Shown here: positions 22,670 to 30,011 of the stretch, in pieces
Layout of the letters: each line of letters opens with the position of its first letter
How positions within the stretch are numbered: position 1 is the stretch's first letter
Assembly: GCA_016860845.1 (NCBI GenBank)
Contig: BOKF01000032.1
Span: forward strand, 33,720 to 97,719
DNA length: 64,000 nucleotides
Origin: Chloroflexota bacterium
GTDB lineage: Bacteria > Chloroflexota > Anaerolineae > 4572-78 > J111
Reading direction: 5' to 3'
The notes under the pieces: generated by a model
What the model saw: the letters and a program-made list of their open reading frames with translations, nothing else
Told to the model about the DNA's origin: nothing
Database searches by the model: none
Program-made: the position numbers and the translations under genes

Positions 22670-23239
22670 ATGCATATAAAATCCACTTTTGCCCTGTTCT
22701 TCGCCATCAGCGTAGCCGTTGTAATCACCGCCTGCCAATCCCTGCCCGGCTTCAATATTTTCAGCAGTGGGCCGAACTCTGGCGAGGCCAAACCCGTCTC
22801 AAATTTTGTTGACCCCCGCCAGAGCATCCGGGTTGGCGTTGGCGAGCCGCTGGCGATTGCCAGCTACCACCGGGGTTACACCAAGCTGTCCTCGCTGCAA
22901 ATTTCAGTTAACGGCCAGCCCATCCGCTCCGAAGCGACCGCCGGGCAGGCTAACACCTTCCCCGACACCCTGGCGGCAGCCCAGGTTTTGGTCTGGGGGC
23001 AGCCGGCCCAGGCCAGCCTTGAGCGGCTCAGCTTCCCTTCTCCGGCCTGCCAGTATTTGGGCCAGGCCGGGGGGTCCGTTCAAGCCAATCCGTTACCTTT
23101 AGCCCCGCCATCTTCCGTCTGGACCGTCTGTCATATCTGGACCGGGCACATCCCCGGCACCTATGATTTAAGCCTCGTCGCCGTTGACGATGCGCAGCGC
23201 GCCGGCGAGCCAATTGTGCAGCGAATTGAGGTGAGGTAG
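22670..23239 (+). CDS. Predicted lipoprotein, 189 aa
   Basis: The ATG at 22670 has GGGGGAG nine nt upstream. Signal peptide and lipobox: hydrophobic run to VITAC, with the lipid-bearing Cys at about residue 22. The mature part contains YTKLSSLQISVNGQPI and YDLSLVAVDDAQRAGE, which look like an Ig-like beta-sandwich of the kind found in Chloroflexota surface proteins. Its substrate is unknown. It lies between the transposase relic and queA, with a heptad repeat before queA, so cotranscription is possible but not shown. Confidence 0.7.
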   Translation: MHIKSTFALFFAISVAVVITACQSLPGFNIFSSGPNSGEAKPVSNFVDPRQSIRVGVGEPLAIASYHRGYTKLSSLQISVNGQPIRSEATAGQANTFPDTLAAAQVLVWGQPAQASLERLSFPSPACQYLGQAGGSVQANPLPLAPPSSVWTVCHIWTGHIPGTYDLSLVAVDDAQRAGEPIVQRIEVR

Positions 23240-23241
23240 GA

Positions 23242-23299
23242 ACGTGAAGCGTGACGCGTGATGCGTGAAGATTTTACGTTTCACGCATCACGTATCACA
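23242..23299. repeat. Heptad inverted tract (cgtgaag / cacgcat family)
   Basis: cgtgaag, cgtgacg, cgtgatg and cgtgaag at a 7-bp period, a short AT core, then inverted tcacgca, tcacgta units. It forms a long hairpin directly upstream of queA. Family members are at 39860 and 54024. Confidence 0.75.
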
Positions 23300-23311
23300 G
23301 ATCAAACCATC

Positions 23312-24436
23312 ATGAATATTACGCTTTTCGACTACCCTCTCCCCTCCGAACTGATTGCCCAAACGCCGATTGAGCCGCGCCATGCCTCGCGGTTGATGGT
23401 GGTGGGTCGCCGCAGCGGCGAGATTACGCACCGCTCCTTTGCCGACCTGGCCGATCTACTGCTCCCCGGCGATATTCTGGTCGCCAATGACAGCCGGGTC
23501 ATTCCCGCCCGCCTTTTTGGCCGCAAGCAAAGCGGCGGTCAGGTGGAACTTTTGTTGCTCAAACGGGTGGACGGCCTGCGCTGGGAGGCGTTGGTCGGCG
23601 GGAAGCGGGTGCGGCCGGGGGTGGTGATTGAGATAGAAGAGACAAAGCGGCGAAGAAGCGAAGAGGCGAAAGACGCCGCCTCATCGTCGCCTCGCCTCCT
23701 CGCCTCTATTCTGGAAGACCTGGGCGAGTCACGCCGGCTCATCGAGTTCAACCAGCCCATTGAGGCCCTGCTGGCGGAGATTGGACACACCCCCCTGCCC
23801 CCCTATATCCACACTACCCTGGCTGACGCCGAGCGTTACCAGACTGTCTACAGCCGGGTGGAAGGCTCCGCCGCCGCACCGACCGCCGGCCTGCATTTTT
23901 CGGCGGAGATGCTGCTGGCTTTGCGGGCCAAGGGCGTGCTTTTGGATTATGTAACGCTGCACATCGGGCTGGACACCTTCAAGCCGGTCACAGTTGAGCA
24001 GGTTGAGCGCCACACTATCCATCACGAGTATGCTCGCCTCACCCCTGAGACCGCCCAGCGCATCAACCAGGCCAAGTTAGCCGGGGGGCGGCTGGTTGCC
24101 GTCGGGACCACGGCAGCACGGACGCTGGAAACGGCTGCCCTGCGCAGCGCCGGAGTGACTGGTTCGCTGCAACAGGCCAGCACCCTTGATCCCAATCTGT
24201 GTCCCTGGAAGCCGGTCGCCGCTATTGAAGAGGAAACCGATCTGTTTATTTACCCTGGCTTCACCTTTCGCGCCGTGGACGCGCTGTTGACCAATTTTCA
24301 TCTGCCCAAGTCCACCCTGCTGATGCTGGTCAGCGCCTTTGCCGGGACCGAACTTACTCGCCAGGCATATGAAACTGCTGTGGCAGAGAAGTATCGCTTT
24401 TATTCCTTTGGGGATGCTATGTTGATCTGGAGGTAA
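23312..24436 (+). CDS. queA: S-adenosylmethionine:tRNA ribosyltransferase-isomerase
   Basis: 374 residues from the ATG at 23312 (MNITLFDYPLPSELIAQTP); the frame upstream is repeat sequence. QueA makes epoxyqueuosine in tRNA from 7-aminomethyl-7-deazaguanine and SAM. Family motifs are all present: HRSFADLADLL, VANDSRVIPARL, PTAGLHFS, VTLHIGLDTF, HHEYARL, and NFHLPKSTLLMLVSAF. It is about 25 residues longer than usual because residues ~110-132 are an in-frame octad repeat (TKRRRSEEAKDAASSSPRLL; first 20) in a loop. All core motifs are intact, so the enzyme is probably active. Confidence 0.94.
   Translation: MNITLFDYPLPSELIAQTPIEPRHASRLMVVGRRSGEITHRSFADLADLLLPGDILVANDSRVIPARLFGRKQSGGQVELLLLKRVDGLRWEALVGGKRVRPGVVIEIEETKRRRSEEAKDAASSSPRLLASILEDLGESRRLIEFNQPIEALLAEIGHTPLPPYIHTTLADAERYQTVYSRVEGSAAAPTAGLHFSAEMLLALRAKGVLLDYVTLHIGLDTFKPVTVEQVERHTIHHEYARLTPETAQRINQAKLAGGRLVAVGTTAARTLETAALRSAGVTGSLQQASTLDPNLCPWKPVAAIEEETDLFIYPGFTFRAVDALLTNFHLPKSTLLMLVSAFAGTELTRQAYETAVAEKYRFYSFGDAMLIWR
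23639..23707. repeat. In-frame octad tract inside queA (gaggcgaa family)
   Basis: gcgaagaa/gcgaagag units, a gccgcc core, then inverted cgcctcct/cgcctcta units. It encodes about 23 extra residues including SPRLLAS, nearly the same peptide as the tract at 3841 in another gene. Confidence 0.75.
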
Positions 24437-24444
24437 AGCAGAGG

Positions 24445-24510
24445 GGAGGTTGGAAGGCTGGGGGGGTGGAAGATTGTATTTCCCAGCCTTCCAACCTTCC
24501 AACTCTTCCA
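24445..24510. repeat. Octad inverted tract (ggaaggtt family)
   Basis: aggttggaaggctgg and gtggaaga units, then the inverted ccagccttccaaccttcc and ccaactcttcc units. It fills the gap between queA and the YgjP-like gene and runs up to 3 bp before its ATG. Confidence 0.75.
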
Positions 24511-24512
24511 AA

Positions 24513-25013
24513 ATGATGGAAATTAAGATCATCCGCAGTAAGAAGCGCAAAAAGACGATCAGCGCGCGTGAGGTTGGCGGCGCGTTTGTGGTCCAGGCTC
24601 CGGCCGGCCTGAGCGATGCCGAGCTGCAGCCCATCATAGACAAGCTGCAGAAACGCTGGCAGCGGCGGCGCGCCAAAGCCGAACTGGACGATCAGGCCCT
24701 GCACCGCCGCGCCCAGGAGTTAAACCGGCAGTATTTTGAGGGCAAGCTCAAATGGAAATCTATCCGCTGGGTCACTAACCAGAACAGCCGGATGGGTAGC
24801 TGCACTCCGGCGAATGAAACCATCCGGCTCTCCCATCGGCTGGCAACCATGCCGGCGTTTGTACGCGATTATGTGATTGTTCATGAATTGGCCCACCTGC
24901 TGGAAGCCAATCACGGTCCCCGGTTTTGGAAACTGGTCAATCGCTACCCCAAAACTGAGCGAGCGCGGGGATATTTAATGGCAGTGGGGATGGAGGAACT
25001 TGAAGAATTGTGA
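24513..25013 (+). CDS. YgjP-like zinc metalloprotease (DUF45/WLM)
   Basis: 166 residues from the ATG at 24513 (a second ATG follows at 24516); the upstream in-frame part is repeat DNA. The zinc motif HELAHL with the downstream NHGPRFW Glu/His region marks the YgjP/SprT-like fold, and the segment WGSC-like NSRMGSCTPANETIRLSHRL (20 residues) is typical. The family is cytosolic and its substrates are poorly known. No ribosome site is visible because the repeat abuts the start. The stop TGA is itself inside a heptad tract (gaattgtga). Confidence 0.82.
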   Translation: MMEIKIIRSKKRKKTISAREVGGAFVVQAPAGLSDAELQPIIDKLQKRWQRRRAKAELDDQALHRRAQELNRQYFEGKLKWKSIRWVTNQNSRMGSCTPANETIRLSHRLATMPAFVRDYVIVHELAHLLEANHGPRFWKLVNRYPKTERARGYLMAVGMEELEEL

Positions 25014-25075
25014 ATTGTCAATCGTTAATTGTTAATGAGGATTGAGACTGATCAGATCGTTAACCATTCACGATT
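25006..25075. repeat. Heptad tract (gaattgt / aatcgtt family) between convergent genes
   Basis: gaattgt units, aatcgtt/aattgtt units, a core, then taaccattcacgattcatcc. It provides the stop codon of the metalloprotease gene at its left end and lies against the stop of the epimerase at its right end. Confidence 0.65.
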
Positions 25076-26025
25076 CATCCATCACCGCTGATAATTTTTC
25101 CTTTGGCAAACTGGGGATCACGCTCAATAAGTAGCGCCAAACCCTCTTCCAGCGAAACCTGGGGTCTGAAATCGAGCAGCTTTCTGGCCCGACTGGTATC
25201 GGCCACCAAAGCAGAAACGCCGCCCGAAAGCGCCGGATTAATAATAGTTTGGGCCGTGTGCCCGGTTACTTTTTCGATCAGCGCCACCAGTTCCTTGATG
25301 CTGGTTCCAGTGCCGGTGCCGATGTTAATCACCTGGCGGTTGATGCCTGCGGCGGTGGCAGCGGCAACTAAAGCCTGCACCACATCGTCCACATAAATAT
25401 AATCACGGGTTTGCTCACCGTTGCCGTAGAGGATGAGCGAGCCATCCCCCAAAACCTGGCGCACAAATTGGGGAATCACGGGCGCGTGGGTCGGCGGAAT
25501 GGCCTGGCCCGGTCCGTAGGCATTAAAAATCCGCAGTGCTACCGTTTCAATACCCCACAAGTCACCAATGGTATGGACATACCCTTCCGCGGCTAGCTTA
25601 CTGACCCCATAGGGTGAGTCAGGATTGGGCAACAGCGACTCGCTGACCTTGTCCACCTCCTGCTCGCCGTACACGGCTCCCGACGAAGCCAGGACCACCC
25701 GCTTGACCCCGGCATCGCGCATCGCTTCCATAATTGCCACCGTGCCGCCGACGTTGGTATTGTTGTACTCGCGCGGGTACAAAACCGACTCCGGCACCGA
25801 CACTCGCGCCGCCAGGTGGTAAACACAATCAATTTTGTTGAGCAAACGCCAAACTTTGGGCTTGTCCTCGACATCGCCGCGGGTAAAGTGGATGGCCGGA
25901 TCAAGATTGGCCGAGTCGCCGGCACTCAGGTCGTCAAGCACCCGCACAGTGTGCCCTTGCCGGACTAAACGATTAGCCAGGGCGGCCCCGATAAATCCGG
26001 CCCCGCCTGTAATTAAGAAACGCAT
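25075..26025 (-). CDS. NAD-dependent epimerase/dehydratase (UDP-glucose 4-epimerase type)
   Basis: 316 residues, an extended short-chain dehydrogenase. The NAD motif GGAGFIG is at residues 7-13. The catalytic Tyr/Lys are in SPYGVSK, with SSGAVYG before it; LRIFNAYGPGQ follows. Members act on UDP-, GDP- or dTDP-sugars for surface polysaccharide synthesis. The exact sugar cannot be assigned. The previous gene upstream is a phosphoribosyltransferase with a ~60-bp gap, possibly one operon. Confidence 0.85.
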   Translation of the reverse strand: MRFLITGGAGFIGAALANRLVRQGHTVRVLDDLSAGDSANLDPAIHFTRGDVEDKPKVWRLLNKIDCVYHLAARVSVPESVLYPREYNNTNVGGTVAIMEAMRDAGVKRVVLASSGAVYGEQEVDKVSESLLPNPDSPYGVSKLAAEGYVHTIGDLWGIETVALRIFNAYGPGQAIPPTHAPVIPQFVRQVLGDGSLILYGNGEQTRDYIYVDDVVQALVAAATAAGINRQVINIGTGTGTSIKELVALIEKVTGHTAQTIINPALSGGVSALVADTSRARKLLDFRPQVSLEEGLALLIERDPQFAKGKIISGDG

Positions 26026-26087
26026 CCTGTTGCCTCGTGTATGGGTGAGTCAGGTTGGTGATAACGCGGCCAGGCCAATTTCTCGGG

Positions 26088-26570
26088 CTAGACGCCCATT
26101 TTGCCTCGCTCGGCGTCCCAGGGGTAGATAATCCAATCTTCAGTTTCAGCGGCGTAAAAATCGGGCGCTTTATCGGGAAAGTCAGAGCGGTGAGGTTTGT
26201 AATGAAGCACGGCCGAGCGAGAGCGTCCCCCGGCATATTTAACGCGTTCGGTTACACTGACGACCTGCTTGCCTCGGTCCCAAATATCGTCCACAATAAG
26301 GGTATCTTTGCCACGCAAAAAGCTATCGGCGGGAAATTGCATAAAGACCGGCCAATCCAGGTCGTGTTCTTTGTCTTCGTAAAAATCAACCGACGCCACC
26401 AGCACCTGCTGTATAGCCAGCCGCTCGGAGATAATGGCCGCCGGAATGATCCCACCCCGGGTGATGGCAATAACCAAGTCATAATTGAAAGCTTGCAAGC
26501 GAGGCATCATTCCAATAATCAGCCTCTCTACATCCCCCCATGACAGGTAAACCCTATTAACCTTTTCCAT
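26088..26570 (-). CDS. Phosphoribosyltransferase (Gpt-like)
   Basis: 160 residues of the type I PRTase fold. The PRPP-binding loop is DTLIVDDIWDRGKQ at about 90-103, and ITRGGIIPA forms the pyrophosphate loop. The N-terminus SWGDVERLI and the terminal YPWD resemble xanthine/hypoxanthine phosphoribosyltransferases. It would salvage a purine base with PRPP in the cytosol; the base is not certain. ATG at 26570; no strong ribosome site. Confidence 0.82.
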   Translation of the reverse strand: MEKVNRVYLSWGDVERLIIGMMPRLQAFNYDLVIAITRGGIIPAAIISERLAIQQVLVASVDFYEDKEHDLDWPVFMQFPADSFLRGKDTLIVDDIWDRGKQVVSVTERVKYAGGRSRSAVLHYKPHRSDFPDKAPDFYAAETEDWIIYPWDAERGKMGV

Positions 26571-26670
26571 TGCTGACTTACCTCAATACATTTGCTCGAC
26601 TCATCAAAAGCATAACTCAATTATGAGTTTTAGGCAACGTCAGCCGTTAATTTCAGAACCCGGTAATTTT

Positions 26671-26711
26671 GTTAAACTCGTTCTCACACTGAGTTTGGGA
26701 ACGAGTTTAAC
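26671..26711. repeat. 12-bp-arm hairpin, gtttgggaac family
   Basis: gttaaactcgtt and aacgagtttaac are perfect complements, enclosing ctcacactgagtttggg. Family members are at 18431 and 61149. It lies downstream of comEA on the minus strand's other side, in the comEA-phosphoribosyltransferase gap. Confidence 0.65.
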
Positions 26712-26752
26712 AAGCTTAAACAAGCCTCTCGAATTTCAGCCGCACCCACAGC

Positions 26753-27439
26753 TTATTGAACGGTGATCAAATCCTTAATTTTAGCCAGGGTGGCATCGCC
26801 GATGCCGCTGACTTCGGTAATCTCTTCTGCGGCCTTAAATCCCCCTACCTTCTGGCGGTAGTCAATAATGCGTTGGGCAATGGCCGGACCAACGCCTGGT
26901 AAACTATCCAGTTGCTCAAGTGTGGCTGTATTGATATTGATTAGCCCGCCTCCGGCAGCCACACCACTCCTTGCCGGCGCGCGGCTGTTATCGCTGCCCT
27001 GCTGGCTGCTCAACTCAGACTGGCTGACCCCGCCTTGAACGGGGGGCGGGGGATTGTCATCACCCCGGCGAGGCACATGAATCTGCTGCTGGTCCTGCAA
27101 TTGCAGGGCTTGGTTGATTCGTTCAGGGTCGGCGTCGGCGGTGAACCCACCGGCGGCGGTAATGGCATCTTTGATAATGCTGCCGGCTGGCAGAAAATAG
27201 ACATCAGAGTTGGCTACTGCACCACTGACATAAACCCGTACCGGGGCCGGGGTAAAGGTGGGGCTGGGCGTGGGGACGGGCGTGGCTGCCACTGTGGCGG
27301 TCGCCTCCACCAGGGGACGAATTTCGACGGAGGCCTGGGCCGGCTGGCGCCAATAAAAAACAGCAGCGCCGCCGGCAGCAATCAACAAAAGCGAGATGAA
27401 GACGAGGTTGCGGTTACGGTCTAACCAGGAACTGTTCAT
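26753..27439 (-). CDS. comEA: ComEA-like helix-hairpin-helix DNA-binding protein
   Basis: 228 residues: membrane anchor at about 11-31, a Thr/Pro-rich spacer, an SLBB domain (VRVYVSGAVANSDVYFLPAG) and a C-terminal double helix-hairpin-helix (NINTATLEQLDSLPGVGPAI and ITEVSGIGDATLAKIK). ComEA binds incoming DNA on the outer face of the membrane during natural transformation. No comEC lies next to it in the window. The SLBB plus HhH layout is as in Bacillus ComEA. Confidence 0.88.
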   Translation of the reverse strand: MNSSWLDRNRNLVFISLLLIAAGGAAVFYWRQPAQASVEIRPLVEATATVAATPVPTPSPTFTPAPVRVYVSGAVANSDVYFLPAGSIIKDAITAAGGFTADADPERINQALQLQDQQQIHVPRRGDDNPPPPVQGGVSQSELSSQQGSDNSRAPARSGVAAGGGLININTATLEQLDSLPGVGPAIAQRIIDYRQKVGGFKAAEEITEVSGIGDATLAKIKDLITVQ

Positions 27440-27544
27440 AGGTGATATCTCTTTTTAAATTAAGATTGAGGATAAGATTGTTAAAAAGATTATAACTGGA
27501 TTTTGGAGGATGACCAGACCAGAATTTGGGGGTTTAAAGAAGAT

Positions 27545-27955
27545 TCAGGCAACTTGCGCTCCGGGCGGCTTGACCCGCGACCAGATGTGGAGGGCAAAAG
27601 CTGCGGCGGCGCCGGCCTCGGCCAGCCGCCCCAGCAGGATAACCAGCGAGGACGCTCCCAGCAACGGCCCCATCCCGGCCAAACAGACGCCGAGATTGAT
27701 CAGGCCAAAGGCCAGCCAGGCCGATGTTTCGTTGCCGCGAGAACGCCAGAAACGGGGGAAAATCCAAAAAGCGACGCCCATGGCCAACTGGACGGTCCAG
27801 CCAAACAGCAAAAACTCGACATGGACAGGCAGGAGTCGCCAGACAAAAGGCGCAAAAGGAATACCTTTGTGGAAAAGCAGCAGTGCCCCGAAGGTAACTC
27901 CCAGCGCCAAATAGATCAACGCCGCCCGGATAAACCAGCAACTTAAACGAGGCAT
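27545..27955 (-). CDS. Four-helix membrane protein, heme-copper-oxidase-subunit-like
   Basis: 136 residues with four predicted helices. It is a clear paralogue of the next gene: both start MPxLxxWFI and share a P-hydrophobic-H...GW..QL..G...W.FP block and a C-terminal W-x-RVK. The histidine and GW-FP pattern resembles a fragment of CcoN/NorB-type subunits, so a heme or quinone role is possible. Its ATG overlaps the upstream stop (TAATG), which shows translational coupling. It closes the operon headed by the FAD oxidoreductase gene. Confidence 0.6.
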   Translation of the reverse strand: MPRLSCWFIRAALIYLALGVTFGALLLFHKGIPFAPFVWRLLPVHVEFLLFGWTVQLAMGVAFWIFPRFWRSRGNETSAWLAFGLINLGVCLAGMGPLLGASSLVILLGRLAEAGAAAAFALHIWSRVKPPGAQVA

Positions 27956-28374
27956 TAACGTTCTTTCACTCGTCCCCAGGTGTTAAGCACAAAAGCCATG
28001 CCAGCCAACCACTGCAACACCGCCGAAAGCGAGGTTAGCCAGGCCCACAGCGCTTCGGGCCGCAGCAGGTGCAGCGGCTCGCCGATGACCCGCAGCGCCA
28101 AGCCGATATTGAATAGCCAGAAGGTGGCCTGCCACAAACCCTCGTGGCCGTGGGGCTTGTCTTTGCTGTACTTGGGGAACATCCAGTAAACTATCCCAAA
28201 AATGAGCTGTGTGACCCAGCCCCACATGAACAGGTGCAGGTAAATCGGGGCCAACGCGGCTACACCCGCATGCATGTCCCACTCAGGCAGAACGGCCATT
28301 GTGGCCCTGACCAGAAAAGCAGCGATCAGCGAAACCATTGCAGTTTTGATGAACCAACGAGTTAAGGGTGGCAT
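27955..28374 (-). CDS. Four-helix membrane protein, heme-copper-oxidase-subunit-like
   Basis: 139 residues from the ATG at 28374 (MPPLTRWFIKTAMVSLIAAF, 20 residues); upstream in-frame sequence is repeat. It has four hydrophobic helices. The motif PIYLHLFMWGWVTQLIFG and YWMFPKYS resembles one histidine-bearing helix pair of the heme-copper oxidase/NO reductase family. It is coupled to its paralogue downstream by TAATG. Its place after an NnrS-like gene suggests a role in NO or nitrogen-oxide metabolism, by context only. Confidence 0.62.
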   Translation of the reverse strand: MPPLTRWFIKTAMVSLIAAFLVRATMAVLPEWDMHAGVAALAPIYLHLFMWGWVTQLIFGIVYWMFPKYSKDKPHGHEGLWQATFWLFNIGLALRVIGEPLHLLRPEALWAWLTSLSAVLQWLAGMAFVLNTWGRVKER

Positions 28375-28390
28375 ACTTTTATTGAGATTA

Positions 28391-28474
28391 AGGTGACAGG
28401 CACTTTTCGGGCTAAGGATTAGGTCTATTTGAACAAAAAGTGCCTGTATTCGTGTTGATAAGTGCCAGTCACCT
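28391..28474. repeat. Inverted repeat aggtgacaggcactt
   Basis: aggtgacaggcactt (28391-28405) and its one-mismatch complement aagtgccagtcacct (28460-28474), with a third aaagtgcctgt half copy inside. It lies between the NnrS-like gene and the four-helix genes and may form a hairpin in their mRNA. Confidence 0.6.
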
Positions 28475-28498
28475 GGTTTTTCCTCAAATTCATTTGAG

Positions 28499-29653
28499 TT
28501 AAACGTTTCTGCCAGATTGGTGAACCGCACGCACGGTGTTAGCGATGAAGAGCAAAATGGCGACCACGTTGAGCAGCCCTCCCCACTGGCGAGCGGGCAG
28601 CCAGACCATAACATCACCCAGCACCCGCAGGAGCAGCGACAGGTGCAGCAGGGCCAGATGCGTGTAAAACAGCGAGGAAAAATTCATCGGCTTGCCCAGC
28701 ACCGCCGGAAAAATGATCGGGGCATGGCCGAAAATCATGGACATCACAAAGCCGACGAAGACGGCATGCAGGATGGCATCGTACGGCAGCCCGGCTGTGA
28801 CCCCGCCGTAGTATAGTCCCAACAGCCCACCGACGCCCAGCCAGACATAGCCGGTGAGCAGGCAAACGGCAATGAAGCGGGTCAGGCCGGTTTTGCGCAC
28901 CGTGTAACGGGCGATATCGTAGCGCAGCAGCCACACCGCCAGAGCAACCAACCCGATACTGGCCAGGCGCACGCCCAGATCAAAGGTAAAGGCGGGGCTG
29001 ACCAGCCCAGCGATAGAAGTCAGGACGAGTCCGGCCAGGAAGAGGCCAACCGCAAACTGAAAAAGTTGCTGCACCTGACCCGACAGGCGCAGCACCCGGT
29101 TTAGCTCCAGCCGCTCTCCAGCAATGGTCAGGATTAAAAAGCCCATCCACCATAGAACAATCTGGTAAACCGGCCAGCCCAACAGCCAGAACGTGTTGCC
29201 GACCAGCCAGAGCAGCGCACCAATGGCCATGGTAAGAGTAAAGGCAGCCAACTGCAGGCGCAAGATCAGCCCAAAAACAACCACCAACATCAGGCTGCCC
29301 AGGGTGATGAGCAGCGGGCCAACCGGAGCGGGCAGACCGCCGATCAGGGCCAGACCGCCCAGCCCGGTCAACAGCGGGCCAAGGTAGGTCCAGGGGCGAC
29401 CCAGCGCCACTGCCCGCTCTACCCCGATCACCGTCCCCAGAAAACCGCAGACAATCAGCGGGCCATGACTCATCGGGAGCGTTGGCTGAAGCAGGGGCAA
29501 GGCCCAGCCCAGGCGGATTAACCCGGCCCACATGGCGGCCAACAGGGCTATCATTCCCAGGGCCATGAGGGGGAAACGGCTAAAATGCCCGGTTAATTGG
29601 CCCACTATGCTCCCCTTTGAGCCAGCCGATTTATCTGGAGGGGCTACTATCAT
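28499..29653 (-). CDS. NnrS-like multi-pass membrane protein
   Basis: 384 residues, about twelve hydrophobic helices. The conserved histidines in MSHGPLIVCGFLGTVIGVER (20) and GHAPIIFPAVLGKP, and the GERLELNR segment, match the NnrS family of heme/copper membrane proteins linked to nitric-oxide stress in denitrifiers. The match is by pattern, and the family is diverse. ATG at 29653 with GGAG eight nt upstream, and 4 nt after the cupin stop, so the two are cotranscribed. Confidence 0.65.
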   Translation of the reverse strand: MIVAPPDKSAGSKGSIVGQLTGHFSRFPLMALGMIALLAAMWAGLIRLGWALPLLQPTLPMSHGPLIVCGFLGTVIGVERAVALGRPWTYLGPLLTGLGGLALIGGLPAPVGPLLITLGSLMLVVVFGLILRLQLAAFTLTMAIGALLWLVGNTFWLLGWPVYQIVLWWMGFLILTIAGERLELNRVLRLSGQVQQLFQFAVGLFLAGLVLTSIAGLVSPAFTFDLGVRLASIGLVALAVWLLRYDIARYTVRKTGLTRFIAVCLLTGYVWLGVGGLLGLYYGGVTAGLPYDAILHAVFVGFVMSMIFGHAPIIFPAVLGKPMNFSSLFYTHLALLHLSLLLRVLGDVMVWLPARQWGGLLNVVAILLFIANTVRAVHQSGRNV

Positions 29654-29657
29654 CTAT

Positions 29658-29987
29658 TCACTCCGATCCCTTGAACATCAGCAGTAGCATTAGCACCGGC
29701 GTTTTGGCGACGACGCTGTGCGGCAGCCGTGGCGGCATGTGGACCCACGTCCCGGCCTGAGCCGGCTTGGAGTCATTGCCCAGGGTCAAATCGGCTTCGC
29801 CCTGGATGATGTAGATGATGGCTGTCTGCGACGAGGTATGTTCCGACAACTCCTGCCCGGCGGCAAAACCAAACAGAATGGCCTTCACCTGTTCGTCACT
29901 GTAGAAGGTGCGGCTGACAATACTATCCGGCGGAATATCTTTGACCTGCTCTATAAGACTGGCAATGTAGGTGTAATCCAAACTCAT
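29658..29987 (-). CDS. Small cupin-domain protein
   Basis: 109 residues forming one cupin_2 barrel: GQELSEHTSSQTAIIYIIQG (motif 1, 20 residues) and PRLPHSV (motif 2). The metal site has one histidine in motif 1 and one in motif 2. Ligand is unknown. It is placed between the FAD oxidoreductase and the NnrS-like gene with short gaps, so it belongs to the same operon. Such cupins near NnrS genes may sense or bind small molecules; no reaction can be given. Confidence 0.75.
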   Translation of the reverse strand: MSLDYTYIASLIEQVKDIPPDSIVSRTFYSDEQVKAILFGFAAGQELSEHTSSQTAIIYIIQGEADLTLGNDSKPAQAGTWVHMPPRLPHSVVAKTPVLMLLLMFKGSE

Positions 29988-30011
29988 TACATTTATCTCC
30001 TTACTTTTAAT

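Noticed and set aside
24450..24512. N-terminal 21 residues of the longest YgjP-like frame
   Set aside because: Encoded by the octad hairpin; family similarity begins at the ATG at 24513.
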